From: Phormidium sp. FACHB-1136
GTDB lineage: Bacteria; Cyanobacteriota; Cyanobacteriia; Phormidesmidales; Phormidesmidaceae
Reading direction: 5' to 3'
DNA length: 64,000 nucleotides
Assembly (NCBI RefSeq): GCF_014697375.1
Contig: NZ_JACJRS010000020.1
Location: 1-64,000 of the forward strand
The position numbers were made by a program, and so were the translations under genes. Positions 35,427-45,421 of the stretch are shown here, piece after piece; position 1 is the first letter of the stretch, and the number at the start of each line of letters is the position of its first letter. The notes beneath the pieces are model-generated. The model saw nothing but the letters and a program-made list of their open reading frames with translations, was not told where the DNA came from and searched no databases.

Positions 35427-37007
35427 ATGCCCAAGGTTCTCGTTTCCGATCCCATTGATCAGGTAGGTATTGACATTCTGTCCCAGGTGGCGCAGGTGGA
35501 TGTAAACACCAGCCTCTCCCCGGAGGAATTGGTCAACGTCATTGGCGAGTATGACGCGCTGATGATTCGTTCTGGTACCAAGGTCACCAAGGCGGTGATC
35601 GAGGCGGCTAACAACCTCAAGATCATCGGTCGGGCTGGGGTTGGGGTGGATAATGTGGACGTGCCCGAAGCCACCCGTCGCGGCATTGTGGTGGTCAACT
35701 CGCCGGAGGGCAACACCATCGCCGCCGCCGAACATGCCCTGGCGATGATGATGTCCCTGTCTCGCTATGTGCCCAGCGCCGATGCTTCGGTGAAGTCGGG
35801 GGAATGGAAACGTAAGGATTTCACTGGGGTGGAGGTCTACAAAAAGACCCTGGGTGTGGTGGGCTTGGGCAAAATCGGCTCCCACGTCGCCACCGTCGCC
35901 CGCGCCATGGGCATGAAACTGCTGGCCTACGATCCGTTTATTTCCGCTGACCGGGCTGAACAGTTGGGCTGTCGTCTGGTAGATCTGGATTTCCTCTTCC
36001 GCGAGGCCGACTACATCACCCTGCACATTCCCAAAACCCCCGAAACCGCCAACCTAATCAACGCCGAAACCCTGGCCACCATGAAGCCCACGGCGCGGAT
36101 CATCAACTGCGCCCGTGGCGGCATCATCAACGAAGCCGACCTGGCCCAAGCCCTGCGGGATGGCGTCATTGGCGGTGCGGCCCTGGATGTGTACGCCTCG
36201 GAACCCTTGGGGGAATCGGAACTGCGGGATTTGGGTAAAAACGTCATCCTCACCCCCCACCTCGGAGCCTCCACCGAGGAAGCCCAGGTGAACGTGGCCA
36301 TCGACGTGGCGGAGCAGATCCGCGATGTGCTGCTGGGCTTGCCCGCCCGCTCGGCGGTGAACATCCCCGGTCTGCGGCCTGAGGTGCTGGAGAAGCTTGG
36401 CCCCTACCTGCAATTGGCGGAAACCCTAGGCAACCTGGTCAGCCAACTGGCCGGGGGGCGCGTCGAAGAGTTGACCGTCAGCATTCAGGGCGACATTGCC
36501 AGCGGCGACAGCAAACCCATTGTGATTGCCGCCCTCAAGGGGCTGCTGTCCAATGCCCTGCAAGAGCGGGTCAACTACGTCAATGCCAGCATCGAAGCCA
36601 AGGAGCGGGGCATTCACGTCATCGAAACCCGCGACGAGGACAGCCGCGACTATGCCGGAGCCCTGAACCTGAAGGCCAAGGGTAGCCTGGGTGAGCATTC
36701 CGCCACCGGGGTATTGCTGGGCGGCAGCGAAATCCGCGTCACCGACATCGATGACTTCCCCATCAACGTGCCCCCCACCCAGCACATGCTGTTTACCCTG
36801 CACCGCGATATGCCAGGGATTATTGGCAAAATTGGCTCCCTATTGGGCAGCTTCAACGTCAACATCGCCAGTATGCAGGTGGGCCGCAAAATCGTGCGCG
36901 GCGATGCGGTGATGGTACTGAGTCTGGATGATCCCCTGCCCGAAGGCATTCTGGAGGAAATCATCAAGGTAGACGGCATCCGCGACGCCTACACCGTCAA
37001 CCTCTAG
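35427..37007 (+). CDS. serA: D-3-phosphoglycerate dehydrogenase
   Basis: 526 residues. First step of serine synthesis from 3-phosphoglycerate. Seen in order: substrate domain ([21 protein letters not shown]), NAD fold [12 protein letters not shown] (about 146-157), catalytic Arg in [10 protein letters not shown], Glu in the YASEPL region and His in LTPHLGAST. The ASB domain follows, and a C-terminal ACT domain starts near residue 452 ([18 protein letters not shown]). This is the long type of plants and cyanobacteria, possibly serine-sensitive. Confidence 0.96.
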   Translation: MPKVLVSDPIDQVGIDILSQVAQVDVNTSLSPEELVNVIGEYDALMIRSGTKVTKAVIEAANNLKIIGRAGVGVDNVDVPEATRRGIVVVNSPEGNTIAAAEHALAMMMSLSRYVPSADASVKSGEWKRKDFTGVEVYKKTLGVVGLGKIGSHVATVARAMGMKLLAYDPFISADRAEQLGCRLVDLDFLFREADYITLHIPKTPETANLINAETLATMKPTARIINCARGGIINEADLAQALRDGVIGGAALDVYASEPLGESELRDLGKNVILTPHLGASTEEAQVNVAIDVAEQIRDVLLGLPARSAVNIPGLRPEVLEKLGPYLQLAETLGNLVSQLAGGRVEELTVSIQGDIASGDSKPIVIAALKGLLSNALQERVNYVNASIEAKERGIHVIETRDEDSRDYAGALNLKAKGSLGEHSATGVLLGGSEIRVTDIDDFPINVPPTQHMLFTLHRDMPGIIGKIGSLLGSFNVNIASMQVGRKIVRGDAVMVLSLDDPLPEGILEEIIKVDGIRDAYTVNL

Positions 37008-37053
37008 GCGGTGTCCTGTTCCCTAGGGGCAATTAGATCGCAAAGTCCCCGTA

Positions 37054-37148
37054 GCCCTCACCCTAAATCCCCCTCCCCAAGGGAGAGGGACTTTGAAGAC
37101 CGTTTCCGGCTCCCCTCTCCTCGTGGGAGAGGGGCTGGGGGTGAGGGC
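37054..37148. repeat. 95-bp repeat with GCCCTCACCC terminal inverted repeats
   Basis: Ends GCCCTCACCC (37054-37063) and GGGTGAGGGC (37139-37148) are perfect 10-base inverted repeats. Between them are CCCTCCCC/GGGAGAGGG pieces and the hairpin CCCCTCTCC/GGGAGAGGGG. This is the most complete member of the family in the window and looks like a non-autonomous element. Confidence 0.8.
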
Positions 37149-37207
37149 CGCTAGGGCTTTTTGCTATATGATTCGGGGTGAAACAACCTAGGCAAAGTAC
37201 GGTGATC

Positions 37208-38104
37208 ATGGCGTTGGGCAATAGCTGGTGGGAAGTTCAGGTTCTGTGTGATCCGGCCATGGAGGATGATATCTTCTGGCGGTTTGATAGCTTTGGTAGC
37301 CAAGGCACCTCGACCCAGCGGCGAGGGTCGGCCAGTTTTGTCCAAGCCTACTTTGCCCAGCATCGGCTAGAACTGCTGGATTTGTCGGCGTTGGCCCTAT
37401 TGGTGAAACAAGACGCCCTCTGTAGCGATTTGGCGGTGCCCAGAGTCACCTGGAATCTCATCGACGAAGAAGACTGGTCGAAAAGCTGGAAAGACCACTG
37501 GCGACCGGAACCGATTGGGGATCGTTTTTTGATTACCCCGGCCTGGTTGGAACCCCCCGACGACAACCAGCGGATTGTGCTGCGACTAGATCCCGGTGTA
37601 GCCTTTGGCACGGGAGCGCACCCCACTACCCAGCTTTGCCTGGAATCCCTGGAAATGCGCCTCACCTACGATTCCCCTAACGTTACCCTTGCCGACATCG
37701 GCTGCGGATCGGGCATTTTGTCCATTGGGGCGTTGCTGCTGGGGGCCAAGAAGGTCTATGCGGCAGATGTGGATGATCTTGCCGTCCGTTCTTCCGTGGA
37801 AAATCGTGAACTCAATCACCTGAGCGCTGAGGATATGCCCGTACTCCACGGTAGCTTAGAGGATCTGGTGAACGCCGTTGACGCCCCGGTGGATGGCGTG
37901 GTGTGCAACATCCTGGCCGAGGTGATAATGGACTTAATCCCCAACCTGCACACCCTGGTCACCCCCGAGGGATGGGGGATCCTCAGCGGCATTTTGCTAG
38001 AGCAGTCTAAACTGGTGGCCGATACCCTCGAACAGCACGGCTGGGTGGTGGCGACCCTCTGGCGTCGCCAGGAGTGGTGCTGCCTCAATGTGCGACGGTC
38101 GTAA
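37208..38104 (+). CDS. prmA: Ribosomal protein L11 methyltransferase
   Basis: 298 residues from [12 protein letters not shown]; a GTG at 37178 is possible. SAM-dependent methylation of L11. The family motif [17 protein letters not shown] precedes motif [21 protein letters not shown]; then [11 protein letters not shown] and CNILAEVI, the NIL-type catalytic segment, and GGILLEQ-like [12 protein letters not shown]. The N-terminal recognition domain (about 1-100) is cyanobacterial in form ([15 protein letters not shown]). Confidence 0.94.
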   Translation: MALGNSWWEVQVLCDPAMEDDIFWRFDSFGSQGTSTQRRGSASFVQAYFAQHRLELLDLSALALLVKQDALCSDLAVPRVTWNLIDEEDWSKSWKDHWRPEPIGDRFLITPAWLEPPDDNQRIVLRLDPGVAFGTGAHPTTQLCLESLEMRLTYDSPNVTLADIGCGSGILSIGALLLGAKKVYAADVDDLAVRSSVENRELNHLSAEDMPVLHGSLEDLVNAVDAPVDGVVCNILAEVIMDLIPNLHTLVTPEGWGILSGILLEQSKLVADTLEQHGWVVATLWRRQEWCCLNVRRS

Positions 38105-38146
38105 TTCCTGATGTCCTGATTGCAGGTTAACAGTTTCCCAACCACC

Positions 38147-38353
38147 ATGTCTGACCTGAGCTTTTTGATTAAGGTAGTGGCCCTGTCGGCAGGGCTAGGT
38201 ATCGTGATTAAATACCTGCTGCCGCGCCTGTCCTGGAGTGGGTTGGAACCGTCCCTGGGGTTAGCTCTGGGGCTGTTGTTTGCGCCCTCGGCGCTGATGG
38301 CAGTGCTGCTGTGGGCTTGGGCCATGGCTCAAAAAACCAAGGCTGGGGCTTAG
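38147..38353 (+). CDS. Small two-helix membrane protein
   Basis: 68 residues from MSDLSFLIKVVALSAG. Two hydrophobic helices (about 6-22 and 33-58) joined by a short loop (LLPRLSWSGLEPS), ending in MAQKTKAGA. Family not recognised. It starts 43 bases after prmA and ends 4 bases before the DUF39 gene, so the three are likely one transcript. Confidence 0.7.
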   Translation: MSDLSFLIKVVALSAGLGIVIKYLLPRLSWSGLEPSLGLALGLLFAPSALMAVLLWAWAMAQKTKAGA

Positions 38354-38357
38354 TCCC

Positions 38358-39542
38358 ATGCGTACCATCGACAGCATTAACGAAAAAATTCGGGCCGGAC
38401 AAGTGGTGGTCTATACCGCCGAGGACTTTAAAGCCCTGGCCCAGGAACAGGGGATTACCGCCGCTGCCAAGGCCGTGGATGTGGTAGTGACGGGCACCTT
38501 CGAGCCGATGGAGTCTGCCGGGGCGATGATCAACCTGGGCCATACCGACCCGCCGATCAAGCTGCTGGAGTGCTACCTGGATGGGGTGCCCGCCTACGCC
38601 GGATTTGGGGCGGTGGATCTCTACTTGGGGGCCAGCCAGCCCGTGGCGGTGAGTCGATTGGCGGAGGGGATGGAGTCGGAGGAAGCACGGGAGCATGGCG
38701 GTGGCCATGTGATTGCCGACCTAGTGGCGGGGCGCACGGTACACCTCCAGGCCACGGGCCACGCCACAGACTGCTACCCCAGGGCTTCCCTCGAAACCAC
38801 CATCACCCGCGACACCGTTAACCAGTTTTACCTGTTTAACCCCCGTGGCCTGTACCAAAATTTTATTGTGGGGGTGAACGGCGGTGACCGTCCCCTTTCC
38901 ACCTACCTCGGCCCCTTGCAACCCCGCCTCGGCAATGCGGTCTACGCCAACCCTGGGGCCATTTCCCCCCTGCTAAACGATCCCGATTTAGCCACCCTGG
39001 GCATTGGCACCCGGATTTTCCTCGGCGGCGGCGTCGGCTATATCGCCTGGGAGGGCACCCAACATTTTCCCTTGCAGCGACGGTTGCCCAACCACACCCC
39101 TATCGGCCCTGCGGCGACGGTGGCCCTGGTGGGCGATGCCAAACCCATGGATGCCCGCTGGGTACGGGGCTGCTATTTCAAGGGCTATGGGCCGTCGTTG
39201 ATGATTGGCGTTGGCGTGCCTATACCCATCCTGAACGAACAGGTCGCGGCCCACTGTGCCGTACAGGATAAAGACATCGTGGCCCCGGTGATGGATTTTT
39301 CCATTCCCCGTCGGGTGCGGCCCACCTTTGGCCTAGTGAGCTATGCCCAGCTTAAATCGGGCACCATCACCATTGAGGGGCAACCCGTGCGCACCGCTCC
39401 CCTGGCCAGCGTTTACCTAGCTCGCCAAGTGCAGCAGGAACTCAAACAATGGATTGAAACCGGAGCCTTTGAACTCTCGATCCCAGTAGCGGCTTTGCCG
39501 ATGGATCGAGCTTTCTTGCCCCAGGACGCCCTCGGTAGTTAG
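38358..39542 (+). CDS. DUF39 homocysteine-biosynthesis family protein
   Basis: 394 residues. Recognised by the DUF39/HcyBio block: INEKIRAGQVVVYTAEDF, VDVVVTGTFEPMESAGAMINLGHTDPPIK, AGFGAVDLYLGASQP, GHATDCYPR and RIFLGGGVGYIAWEGTQH. In archaea and some bacteria DUF39 proteins take part in reducing aspartate semialdehyde plus sulfide to homocysteine. In methanogens a ferredoxin-domain partner is usual, but none is adjacent here. Contains conserved Cys near residue 139 (DCYPR). Role in this organism inferred only from family. Confidence 0.85.
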   Translation: MRTIDSINEKIRAGQVVVYTAEDFKALAQEQGITAAAKAVDVVVTGTFEPMESAGAMINLGHTDPPIKLLECYLDGVPAYAGFGAVDLYLGASQPVAVSRLAEGMESEEAREHGGGHVIADLVAGRTVHLQATGHATDCYPRASLETTITRDTVNQFYLFNPRGLYQNFIVGVNGGDRPLSTYLGPLQPRLGNAVYANPGAISPLLNDPDLATLGIGTRIFLGGGVGYIAWEGTQHFPLQRRLPNHTPIGPAATVALVGDAKPMDARWVRGCYFKGYGPSLMIGVGVPIPILNEQVAAHCAVQDKDIVAPVMDFSIPRRVRPTFGLVSYAQLKSGTITIEGQPVRTAPLASVYLARQVQQELKQWIETGAFELSIPVAALPMDRAFLPQDALGS

Positions 39543-39567
39543 GCGAAAATTCGCCCCCCATGCCCCA

Positions 39568-40620
39568 CTACGCTGGAGCATCCCCCCCATCTGGGATCAC
39601 CTTCCGGGGGCGGGGGCTGCCGTGGGTGCCCGTCGGTTTACGGGGGGGCGCAGAGGAACGGGGGCCACCGGGACGCTTGCCTCCAGGTTTCCGTCCGACG
39701 CTGCCCTTAGGACGCTTCTTGGGTGGCACAATACCCACCACAGAGGCCGCTGCCACCGCCAGGGTTTTGGCGTCGCGCTTGACTTGGAAGTCCCAAAAAT
39801 AGCCCACGGTTCGGCCCGAAATCTGCCCTTTCAAGGTGAGTTTGAAGGATTTGGCTCCCCCCGGCGTCTGCTTAATGCCCTGGAGAATTTTGACCGTAAT
39901 GAGTTCTTCCTCTGGCTCACACTTCACCACCTCACCCCGAACGGAGAAATAATGGTCATCCACTATGGGCTCTGCCGCAGCGAGATCCGGCAGGGGGGAA
40001 GCCTCGGAGGTTGCCGGGATGTCATCGGTGATCTGGGCCTCACCCTTGGGGGATTCCCCCGGTAAGCCTAGGGTTTCGGGCTCCCATACACCGACAATTT
40101 GAAAATGTAGATCCTGATCTTCGTTGGTTTCTACTTCGCGTCGGGTGCGTGGATACACCACCCACAGGTGCGGTACGGCCAAATCAAGGTGCTTTTTCAC
40201 CAAACTGGTAACCCGCCCCAACAGCACCGAATCCACCGTAAAACCATCGTCGGTGACCAGATTACCCCGGTTTAACTGATCGGCCTCGGCGGGGGTATAG
40301 GTGCCGCGAACCAGCCCGATAGCGCGATACTGCATGGGCTCGCTGGGGGGGGCAATGGGCAAATGGCGGTAGGCCGCAGGATCAAAGGCGGGCTCGACGG
40401 GCGCAGCGGGCGCTGAGGGGCGAGACGCCACAACCGCTGGGGTAGCGGCGGCGGCAGGGGGAACCGTTGGTTTGGGCGGGGTAGGCCGCACCGGGCGGGG
40501 GGGAGGGGCCACTAGGGCAGGGCGTTCCGCTGAGGGTTGTGATTTCTCTGCGGCATCCTTGGGGGGCACCGCCTCATTGCCCTGGGCTTCGGGCCAGGAA
40601 TTCTTGTCTACAGCACTCAT
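39568..40620 (-). CDS. Hypothetical protein with disordered Pro/Ala-rich and basic ends
   Basis: 350 residues in three parts: a Pro/Ala-rich N-terminus (1-85), an ordered core (about 90-300: YRAIGLVRGTYTPAEADQLNRGNL, then HLWVVYPRTRR and YFSVRGEVVK), and a Lys/Arg/Gly/Pro-rich tail (RPKGSVGRKPGGKRPG). The core resembles a conserved cyanobacterial protein of unknown function; the basic tail suggests nucleic-acid or membrane binding. Convergent with the DUF39 gene, monocistronic. Confidence 0.75.
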   Translation of the reverse strand: MSAVDKNSWPEAQGNEAVPPKDAAEKSQPSAERPALVAPPPRPVRPTPPKPTVPPAAAATPAVVASRPSAPAAPVEPAFDPAAYRHLPIAPPSEPMQYRAIGLVRGTYTPAEADQLNRGNLVTDDGFTVDSVLLGRVTSLVKKHLDLAVPHLWVVYPRTRREVETNEDQDLHFQIVGVWEPETLGLPGESPKGEAQITDDIPATSEASPLPDLAAAEPIVDDHYFSVRGEVVKCEPEEELITVKILQGIKQTPGGAKSFKLTLKGQISGRTVGYFWDFQVKRDAKTLAVAAASVVGIVPPKKRPKGSVGRKPGGKRPGGPRSSAPPRKPTGTHGSPRPRKVIPDGGDAPA

Positions 40621-40975
40621 AACGCCACCGACCTCCTCTCAACGTCAACCAGCCGCTATCCATTGCCGGATTAGCGTAGTAAGCCTAGCGTAACATTCAC
40701 TTTGCGACCTAGGATGCCTCTGTTTTCACGCCTATCTGCCCATAATCCGTATCCTTTATGAATTCCTGATCGGCCATTTTGGTGATTTTCTGAGGACGAC
40801 GATCTAGACCGTGATCTAGCGTTGGCGGGGTTGACTGTCCGACAGCTCTTTAGAAAGACCTCCTACAGGTCTCCCGGCGGCGTCCCCGCTTCGGCCCCCA
40901 AATCGGCCTAAAAAGAACCACCGGAAGCGCTAGAATTAACGGGCTCATCTAGACCAGAACGTGGGGGGTAGACCT
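40621..40975. other. Divergent intergenic interval
   Basis: 355 bases between divergent genes, where promoters for both are expected. The only clear structure is a perfect hairpin AGACCT-CCTAC-AGGTCT at 40856-40872. I see no gene. Confidence 0.5.
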
Positions 40976-41863
40976 GTGACTGTAAAACGGAATCGCTGGC
41001 TGGTGGGCACAGTGCTCATTCTGGCATTAGCCGCCTTCTTGTCGCTCTCGTTTCTACCCTTTTTGAGCGGCACCGCTAACCGTCGAGCCACGGGCAACAA
41101 CGACGCTCCTGCCACTGATCCTAACGCCATGCAGGCCGAACTGGAGGCCCAGGCGCGGGGATATGAACTGGTGCTAGAGCGCGAACCCGACAACCAAACC
41201 GCCCTGCGCGGGTTGATCGACACCCAAGTGCAGTTGGGCAATGTTGAGGCCGTGGTGGCCCCCCTCGAAAAGCTGGTGACGCTCAACCCCACGGTGACGG
41301 AATATCAGGTGTTGTTGGCCCAAACAAAGCAACAAACGGGCGATCTGGAAGGGGCCGCTCAAATCTATCGTACGGTGTTAGATCAGCAGCCCACCGATAC
41401 GAACGCCCTCCAGGGGTTGACGGCTCTGCTTGTGCAGCAAGGCCGTCCTCAGGCGGCGGCGGGGCTCTTGCAAGATGCCCTGAAAACCGCTGACCGCATC
41501 CAGAACGAAGGTGCAGCCCCTGGCCTAGATCCCACCTCGATCAAGCTATTGCTGGCCCAGGTGTACCTGGCGGACAACCGCCCCGACCAAGCCCTGGCCC
41601 AGTATGATGAGGCCATAGCCGCCACCCCAGAGGACTTCCGCCCGGTGCTGGCCAAGGCACTCGTCTTGCAGGAACAGGGCGACCGAGATGCCGCTAAGGC
41701 GCTCTTTGACCAAGCCGCCGCCATGGCCCCCGACCAGTTCAAAGACCAAATTCAGCAAATGGCCAGCCAAGGCGATCCTTCTCTGCCCCTCGACCCTGTA
41801 CCACCGGAGGGCGATGCCCCCTTGGACATCACCCCTGATACTGGAACACCCGCTGCTCCCTAA
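40976..41863 (+). CDS. Membrane-anchored TPR protein
   Basis: 295 residues from the GTG at 40976, which follows a GGGGGGTA purine run; another GTG lies 15 bases upstream. One N-terminal helix (about 8-28, LVGTVLILALAAFLSLSFLPFL) anchors a periplasmic or lumenal TPR domain with four or five 34-residue repeats (e.g. YELVLEREPDNQTALRGLIDTQVQLG, residues about 60-260 overall). It ends in a Pro-rich tail. Similar proteins assist assembly of complexes at the thylakoid or cell membrane; the partner is unknown. Confidence 0.82.
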   Translation: MTVKRNRWLVGTVLILALAAFLSLSFLPFLSGTANRRATGNNDAPATDPNAMQAELEAQARGYELVLEREPDNQTALRGLIDTQVQLGNVEAVVAPLEKLVTLNPTVTEYQVLLAQTKQQTGDLEGAAQIYRTVLDQQPTDTNALQGLTALLVQQGRPQAAAGLLQDALKTADRIQNEGAAPGLDPTSIKLLLAQVYLADNRPDQALAQYDEAIAATPEDFRPVLAKALVLQEQGDRDAAKALFDQAAAMAPDQFKDQIQQMASQGDPSLPLDPVPPEGDAPLDITPDTGTPAAP

Positions 41864-42052
41864 CGATGCGGATCGTGAATCACCCTGGGGCCGAGGACAG
41901 CGTTGCCCCAGCGTCCCAGGAGATTCATGCGGCTGAATGGGGCTAACTAGCTTGATCCGAGTTGAATGGATCGGAACATATAGCGGTTCTCGCTTCAGTG
42001 AGGGACAAGCTGGTTTAGCTTTAGATCCCCCAGTTTATGGCTGTAGAAGATT

Positions 42053-42080
42053 CACCGTCCCCCTTATTAGGGGGACGGTG
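42053..42080. repeat. Perfect 11-bp inverted repeat hairpin
   Basis: CACCGTCCCCC (42053-42063) and GGGGGACGGTG (42070-42080) with loop TTATTA. It lies between the convergent TPR gene and the small membrane protein and could stop both transcripts, but no T-run follows on either strand. The flanking GATCCCCCA and GGGATCTT also pair roughly, so this may be a dispersed repeat. Confidence 0.65.
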
Positions 42081-42133
42081 GGATCTTAGCGGTGTACTTC
42101 ATTCGAGTGAAACCCGCTGTCAGTGATCTCAAT

Positions 42134-42448
42134 TTAGCTAAGGGCTTGGGCTGGGGCTTGGCCACGATCAAGGGTTCCCGTCGATTGGGCCACCGCTTGC
42201 GGGGAAGCCACGGGTTCAAACTCAATGTGGTTCAGCAGCGTGGTGACGAAGGCAAACAGCAGGAACGGCAGGGATAGCACCAAAATTAAGCCCACCGCTG
42301 CCAAGGCCACCACGGGTTGCCGCGCCCCCATCAAGGCGAGGGACGAGGCCAAGCTAATTAGCAAAATGACCAGCCAAGCAATCACCTGACCGTAGATGTC
42401 GCCAAAGGTGAGGGTGCAAGAAAAGCGGTATCGGGTTCCGGTGTCCAT
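42134..42448 (-). CDS. Small two-helix membrane protein
   Basis: 104 residues from MDTGTRYRFSCTLTFGD. Two membrane helices (about 20-40, IAWLVILLISLASSLALMG, and 47-72, VALAAVGLILVLSLPFLLFAFVTTLL). A polar tail ends QAPAQALS. The N-terminal motif with YRFSCTLTFGDIYGQV is distinctive, but I cannot assign a family. Divergent from the pseudouridine synthase gene. Confidence 0.7.
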   Translation of the reverse strand: MDTGTRYRFSCTLTFGDIYGQVIAWLVILLISLASSLALMGARQPVVALAAVGLILVLSLPFLLFAFVTTLLNHIEFEPVASPQAVAQSTGTLDRGQAPAQALS

Positions 42449-42647
42449 AGGGGTATCCTGCGTTGATACGATAGATTTCAGCATATCGGGACAGTCTAGA
42501 AGCCTGGGGATTCTCAATATTTCCACAACAGTTGCAATAAAAAGTTGCAATCCTACGGTTCTTAGCAGCCCCTATCCTGCAACTCTGTTTGTCATCCATC
42601 CTGTTAGTAATTGACCCTGACCCAGCACCCTGGGGAGGAGTGTGGTG

Positions 42648-43232
42648 ATGACCTATCAATATTTGCTGTTTTATAAGCCCTACAACGTGTTGAGCCAATT
42701 TAGCGCCTCCGAGGACGCGACTTCGGCCCTCACCCTGAAGGCGTTTATTCCCGTCCCTGAGGTCTACCCCGTGGGACGACTGGATCGCGACAGTGAAGGG
42801 TTAATGCTGCTCACCGATGATGGTCGCCTTCAGCATCGCCTCAGCGATCCTCGCTATGGCCATCCCCGTACCTATTGGGTGCAGGTGGAAGGAGATCCGA
42901 CCGCCGCCGCCCTCGCCCAGTTGCGGCAAGGGGTGGTGATCCGGGGGTATCGCACCCGCCCCTGCGAAGCTAATCGCCTGCCCACGGAGCCTCCGTTGCC
43001 CCCGCGTGATCCGCCCATTCGCTATCGCCAGTCTATTCCTACCACCTGGATTGCCATGACCCTGCGGGAGGGCAAAAATCGCCAAGTGCGCCGGATGACC
43101 GCTGCCGTGGGCTATCCCACCCTGCGGTTGGTGCGCTGGGCCATCGGCGATCTCACCCTGGGATCCTTACGGCCCGGTGAATGGCGATCCATCTCCCCCG
43201 ATGAACAGCGATGGCTGCGAACCATGGTTTAG
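42648..43232 (+). CDS. RsuA/RluE-family pseudouridine synthase
   Basis: 194 residues from ATG 42648, positioned 7 bases after GGGGAGGAG. The catalytic Asp is in VGRLDRDSEGLMLLTDDG. The C-terminal RluE/RsuA features REGKNRQVRRMTAAVGYPTLRLVR are present. It lacks the N-terminal S4 domain, as RluE does, so 23S rRNA (U2457-type) modification is likely, but RluB/F relationships cannot be ruled out by eye. Confidence 0.88.
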   Translation: MTYQYLLFYKPYNVLSQFSASEDATSALTLKAFIPVPEVYPVGRLDRDSEGLMLLTDDGRLQHRLSDPRYGHPRTYWVQVEGDPTAAALAQLRQGVVIRGYRTRPCEANRLPTEPPLPPRDPPIRYRQSIPTTWIAMTLREGKNRQVRRMTAAVGYPTLRLVRWAIGDLTLGSLRPGEWRSISPDEQRWLRTMV

Positions 43233-43373
43233 GTAGAACGAAGTATCCGACCTGAGTATCCGACCTTTCAATTCATCCCTAGCCCGATGTCCCATGGCAT
43301 ACTGGACGTAGTGGCGGCATCAGATTTGATCCACAGATTCGCACCATAGCCTAGGTTGGATTGGCGTTCAGCG

Positions 43374-45239
43374 ATGCTAACTTGCCCTTTTTGCCAGTTT
43401 CAGAATCCCGATGAGCGAGGGGGGTGTGATCAGTGTGGTCAGCCATTGCAACGCTGGTACAGCTTGTCCTGGCCCGGTCACGAAATTCTGCCAGAGCCTC
43501 AACAGCGACATCTAGCCCCCCATTTGGATGCCGAGAAGCGCTACCAACGCCTAGGGCAACCCCTGTATCGACAAACCGCCGCTGGAGAGGCTGTGATCAC
43601 CCAAGTGGTGCTCGACTGCAACCCCGAACAGGTTTCCCCCCTCCGAGACCTCCAAGATCTGTGGATGGATCAGCCCGGTTTAGATCCGGCAACGGTTCCG
43701 GCCCTGGCGGAGTTGCCGGATCAGGCGCTGCCCTACCTTGCCCTTCAGGCCGACTATTTCCCAGCGGTGCCAGAACTACACGACGTGGTGCGCACCGATG
43801 GCCAAACCATCTTAGTCCTCGAAGATCGCAGTACCTGGCCCCGTCTCGATGCCCTATGGGCCAGCAAAACCGCCGATCCCTTGCAACAGACCCAGTGGCT
43901 TTTTGAAATTACCCTACTGTGGCAAGCCCTCGCCCCGTGGCAAGGACAAATCACCCTGCTCAATCCCGACTGCCTGATCTTGAGCCCTAACCATCTTCTG
44001 TGTCTCAACCACATTGATATCTCGGCGACTACCCCCAATCTGCCTGCCCTAGGCCAAACCTGGCAACGGATGTTGCTCACCGAAGCCCTGCCACCTGCGT
44101 TGGCCATTCAACAGCTTATTCATGCCCTAGCCAACGGTCATCTGACCCCCCTAGAACGGCTTCAGGAAGCCCTAGCCGAGTTAGCCGGACAATACCGTTC
44201 TGGCCCCATTTCGGCCTCAGTTCCCCTGGAATCGCCCGCCACGGAAGGCCAGGAAACAGAATATCAGGAAACAGAAGGCCAGGAAGCCGACCTTAGCCCC
44301 AGCGACGAAGACCTGCTACGGTTGGCCATGGCCCATCGGGACGACGACGAGGGTGATGAAGGGGCTGACGAGGGCGGCGGCATGGACTTGCCTACCATGG
44401 TGCTCCCCATGAAGTTGTTGTCCTTGGAGGAGGCGGGCCAAAGCCATGTGGGCCAACAGCGCAACCACAACGAGGACTGGTTTTTCTGTCAAACCCAGTG
44501 GCTAAAGCACAATGGCCCCCAAGGCCCCCACCTCCAGGCGGCGGGGATCTATATCCTCTGTGATGGCATGGGGGGACACGCCTCCGGGGAAGTGGCCAGT
44601 CAACTCGCGGTGAAAACCCTTCAGGATTACTTCGGGCCGCTTAGCCGTGAGGATGCCCTCGATGAAGCCACCATTGCCGCCGGGGTTGCCCAGGCCAACC
44701 AGGCCATTTTTGACGCCAACCAAGTGAAGGCCACCTCAGGGCTGGGGCGAATGGGCACCACCCTAGTGATGGCCTTGGTGCAAGACCTGCGGGTGGCCTT
44801 GGTGCATGTGGGAGATAGCCGAATCTACAGCTACGGCAAGCGCCAGGGCTTGCAGCAACTCACCATAGACCACGAGGTGGGGCAGCGGGAAATTAACCGT
44901 GGGGTTGAACCCGCCATTGCCTATGCCCGTCCCGATGCCTACCAACTGACCCAAGCCCTTGGCCCCCGCGACCAAGACTACCTGAGACCGGGCATTAGCT
45001 ACCTAGAGATTGCCGAAGATACCCTCCTGATCCTGTGTTCCGACGGCCTCAGTGACAATGACCTGCTAGAACGCCACGAAGCGAGCCACATTGCCCCCCT
45101 GCTCAGCTCGCGGGCCAACCTCGACCAAGGGGTCGCCGATCTGATTCAATTGGCCAATGAGAAAAATGGCCACGACAATATCACCCTTATTCTGGTGCGC
45201 TTCAAGCTGCGGCCCGACCTCAACCAACTGGTGATGTAA
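43374..45239 (+). CDS. Zinc-ribbon / kinase-like / PP2C protein phosphatase
   Basis: 621 residues from MLTCPFCQFQNP. Domain order: a zinc ribbon (residues 4-24, CPFC and CDQC); a middle region (about 50-290) whose pattern ILVLEDR, LLWQALAPWQG and LLNPDCLILSPNHLLCLNHID suggests a decayed protein-kinase fold; an acidic linker (GDEGADEGGG); and a PPM/PP2C domain (about 360-610). The phosphatase metal residues are visible: RNHNEDWF, DGMGGHASGE, HVGDSRIYS, CSDGLSDN, GHDNITLI. Probably a soluble Ser/Thr phosphatase with a regulatory pseudokinase; the pseudokinase call is inference. Confidence 0.88.
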   Translation: MLTCPFCQFQNPDERGGCDQCGQPLQRWYSLSWPGHEILPEPQQRHLAPHLDAEKRYQRLGQPLYRQTAAGEAVITQVVLDCNPEQVSPLRDLQDLWMDQPGLDPATVPALAELPDQALPYLALQADYFPAVPELHDVVRTDGQTILVLEDRSTWPRLDALWASKTADPLQQTQWLFEITLLWQALAPWQGQITLLNPDCLILSPNHLLCLNHIDISATTPNLPALGQTWQRMLLTEALPPALAIQQLIHALANGHLTPLERLQEALAELAGQYRSGPISASVPLESPATEGQETEYQETEGQEADLSPSDEDLLRLAMAHRDDDEGDEGADEGGGMDLPTMVLPMKLLSLEEAGQSHVGQQRNHNEDWFFCQTQWLKHNGPQGPHLQAAGIYILCDGMGGHASGEVASQLAVKTLQDYFGPLSREDALDEATIAAGVAQANQAIFDANQVKATSGLGRMGTTLVMALVQDLRVALVHVGDSRIYSYGKRQGLQQLTIDHEVGQREINRGVEPAIAYARPDAYQLTQALGPRDQDYLRPGISYLEIAEDTLLILCSDGLSDNDLLERHEASHIAPLLSSRANLDQGVADLIQLANEKNGHDNITLILVRFKLRPDLNQLVM

Positions 45240-45421
45240 CCCCAGGATCGCCCAGATTCGCTTCAATCGGGCGCACGGAGACGCCCCGATGCCCTGGGCG
45301 ATGGTGACGCGACGTTGATCATGGGGCGTTCATCCCGCAGTCGTCAGACAAGATGTAGCTCCAAATACATTTTATTGCCCCTCGGATCGGTAGCGTCTAG
45401 GAAAACGTTTGAGTTTCTGCC

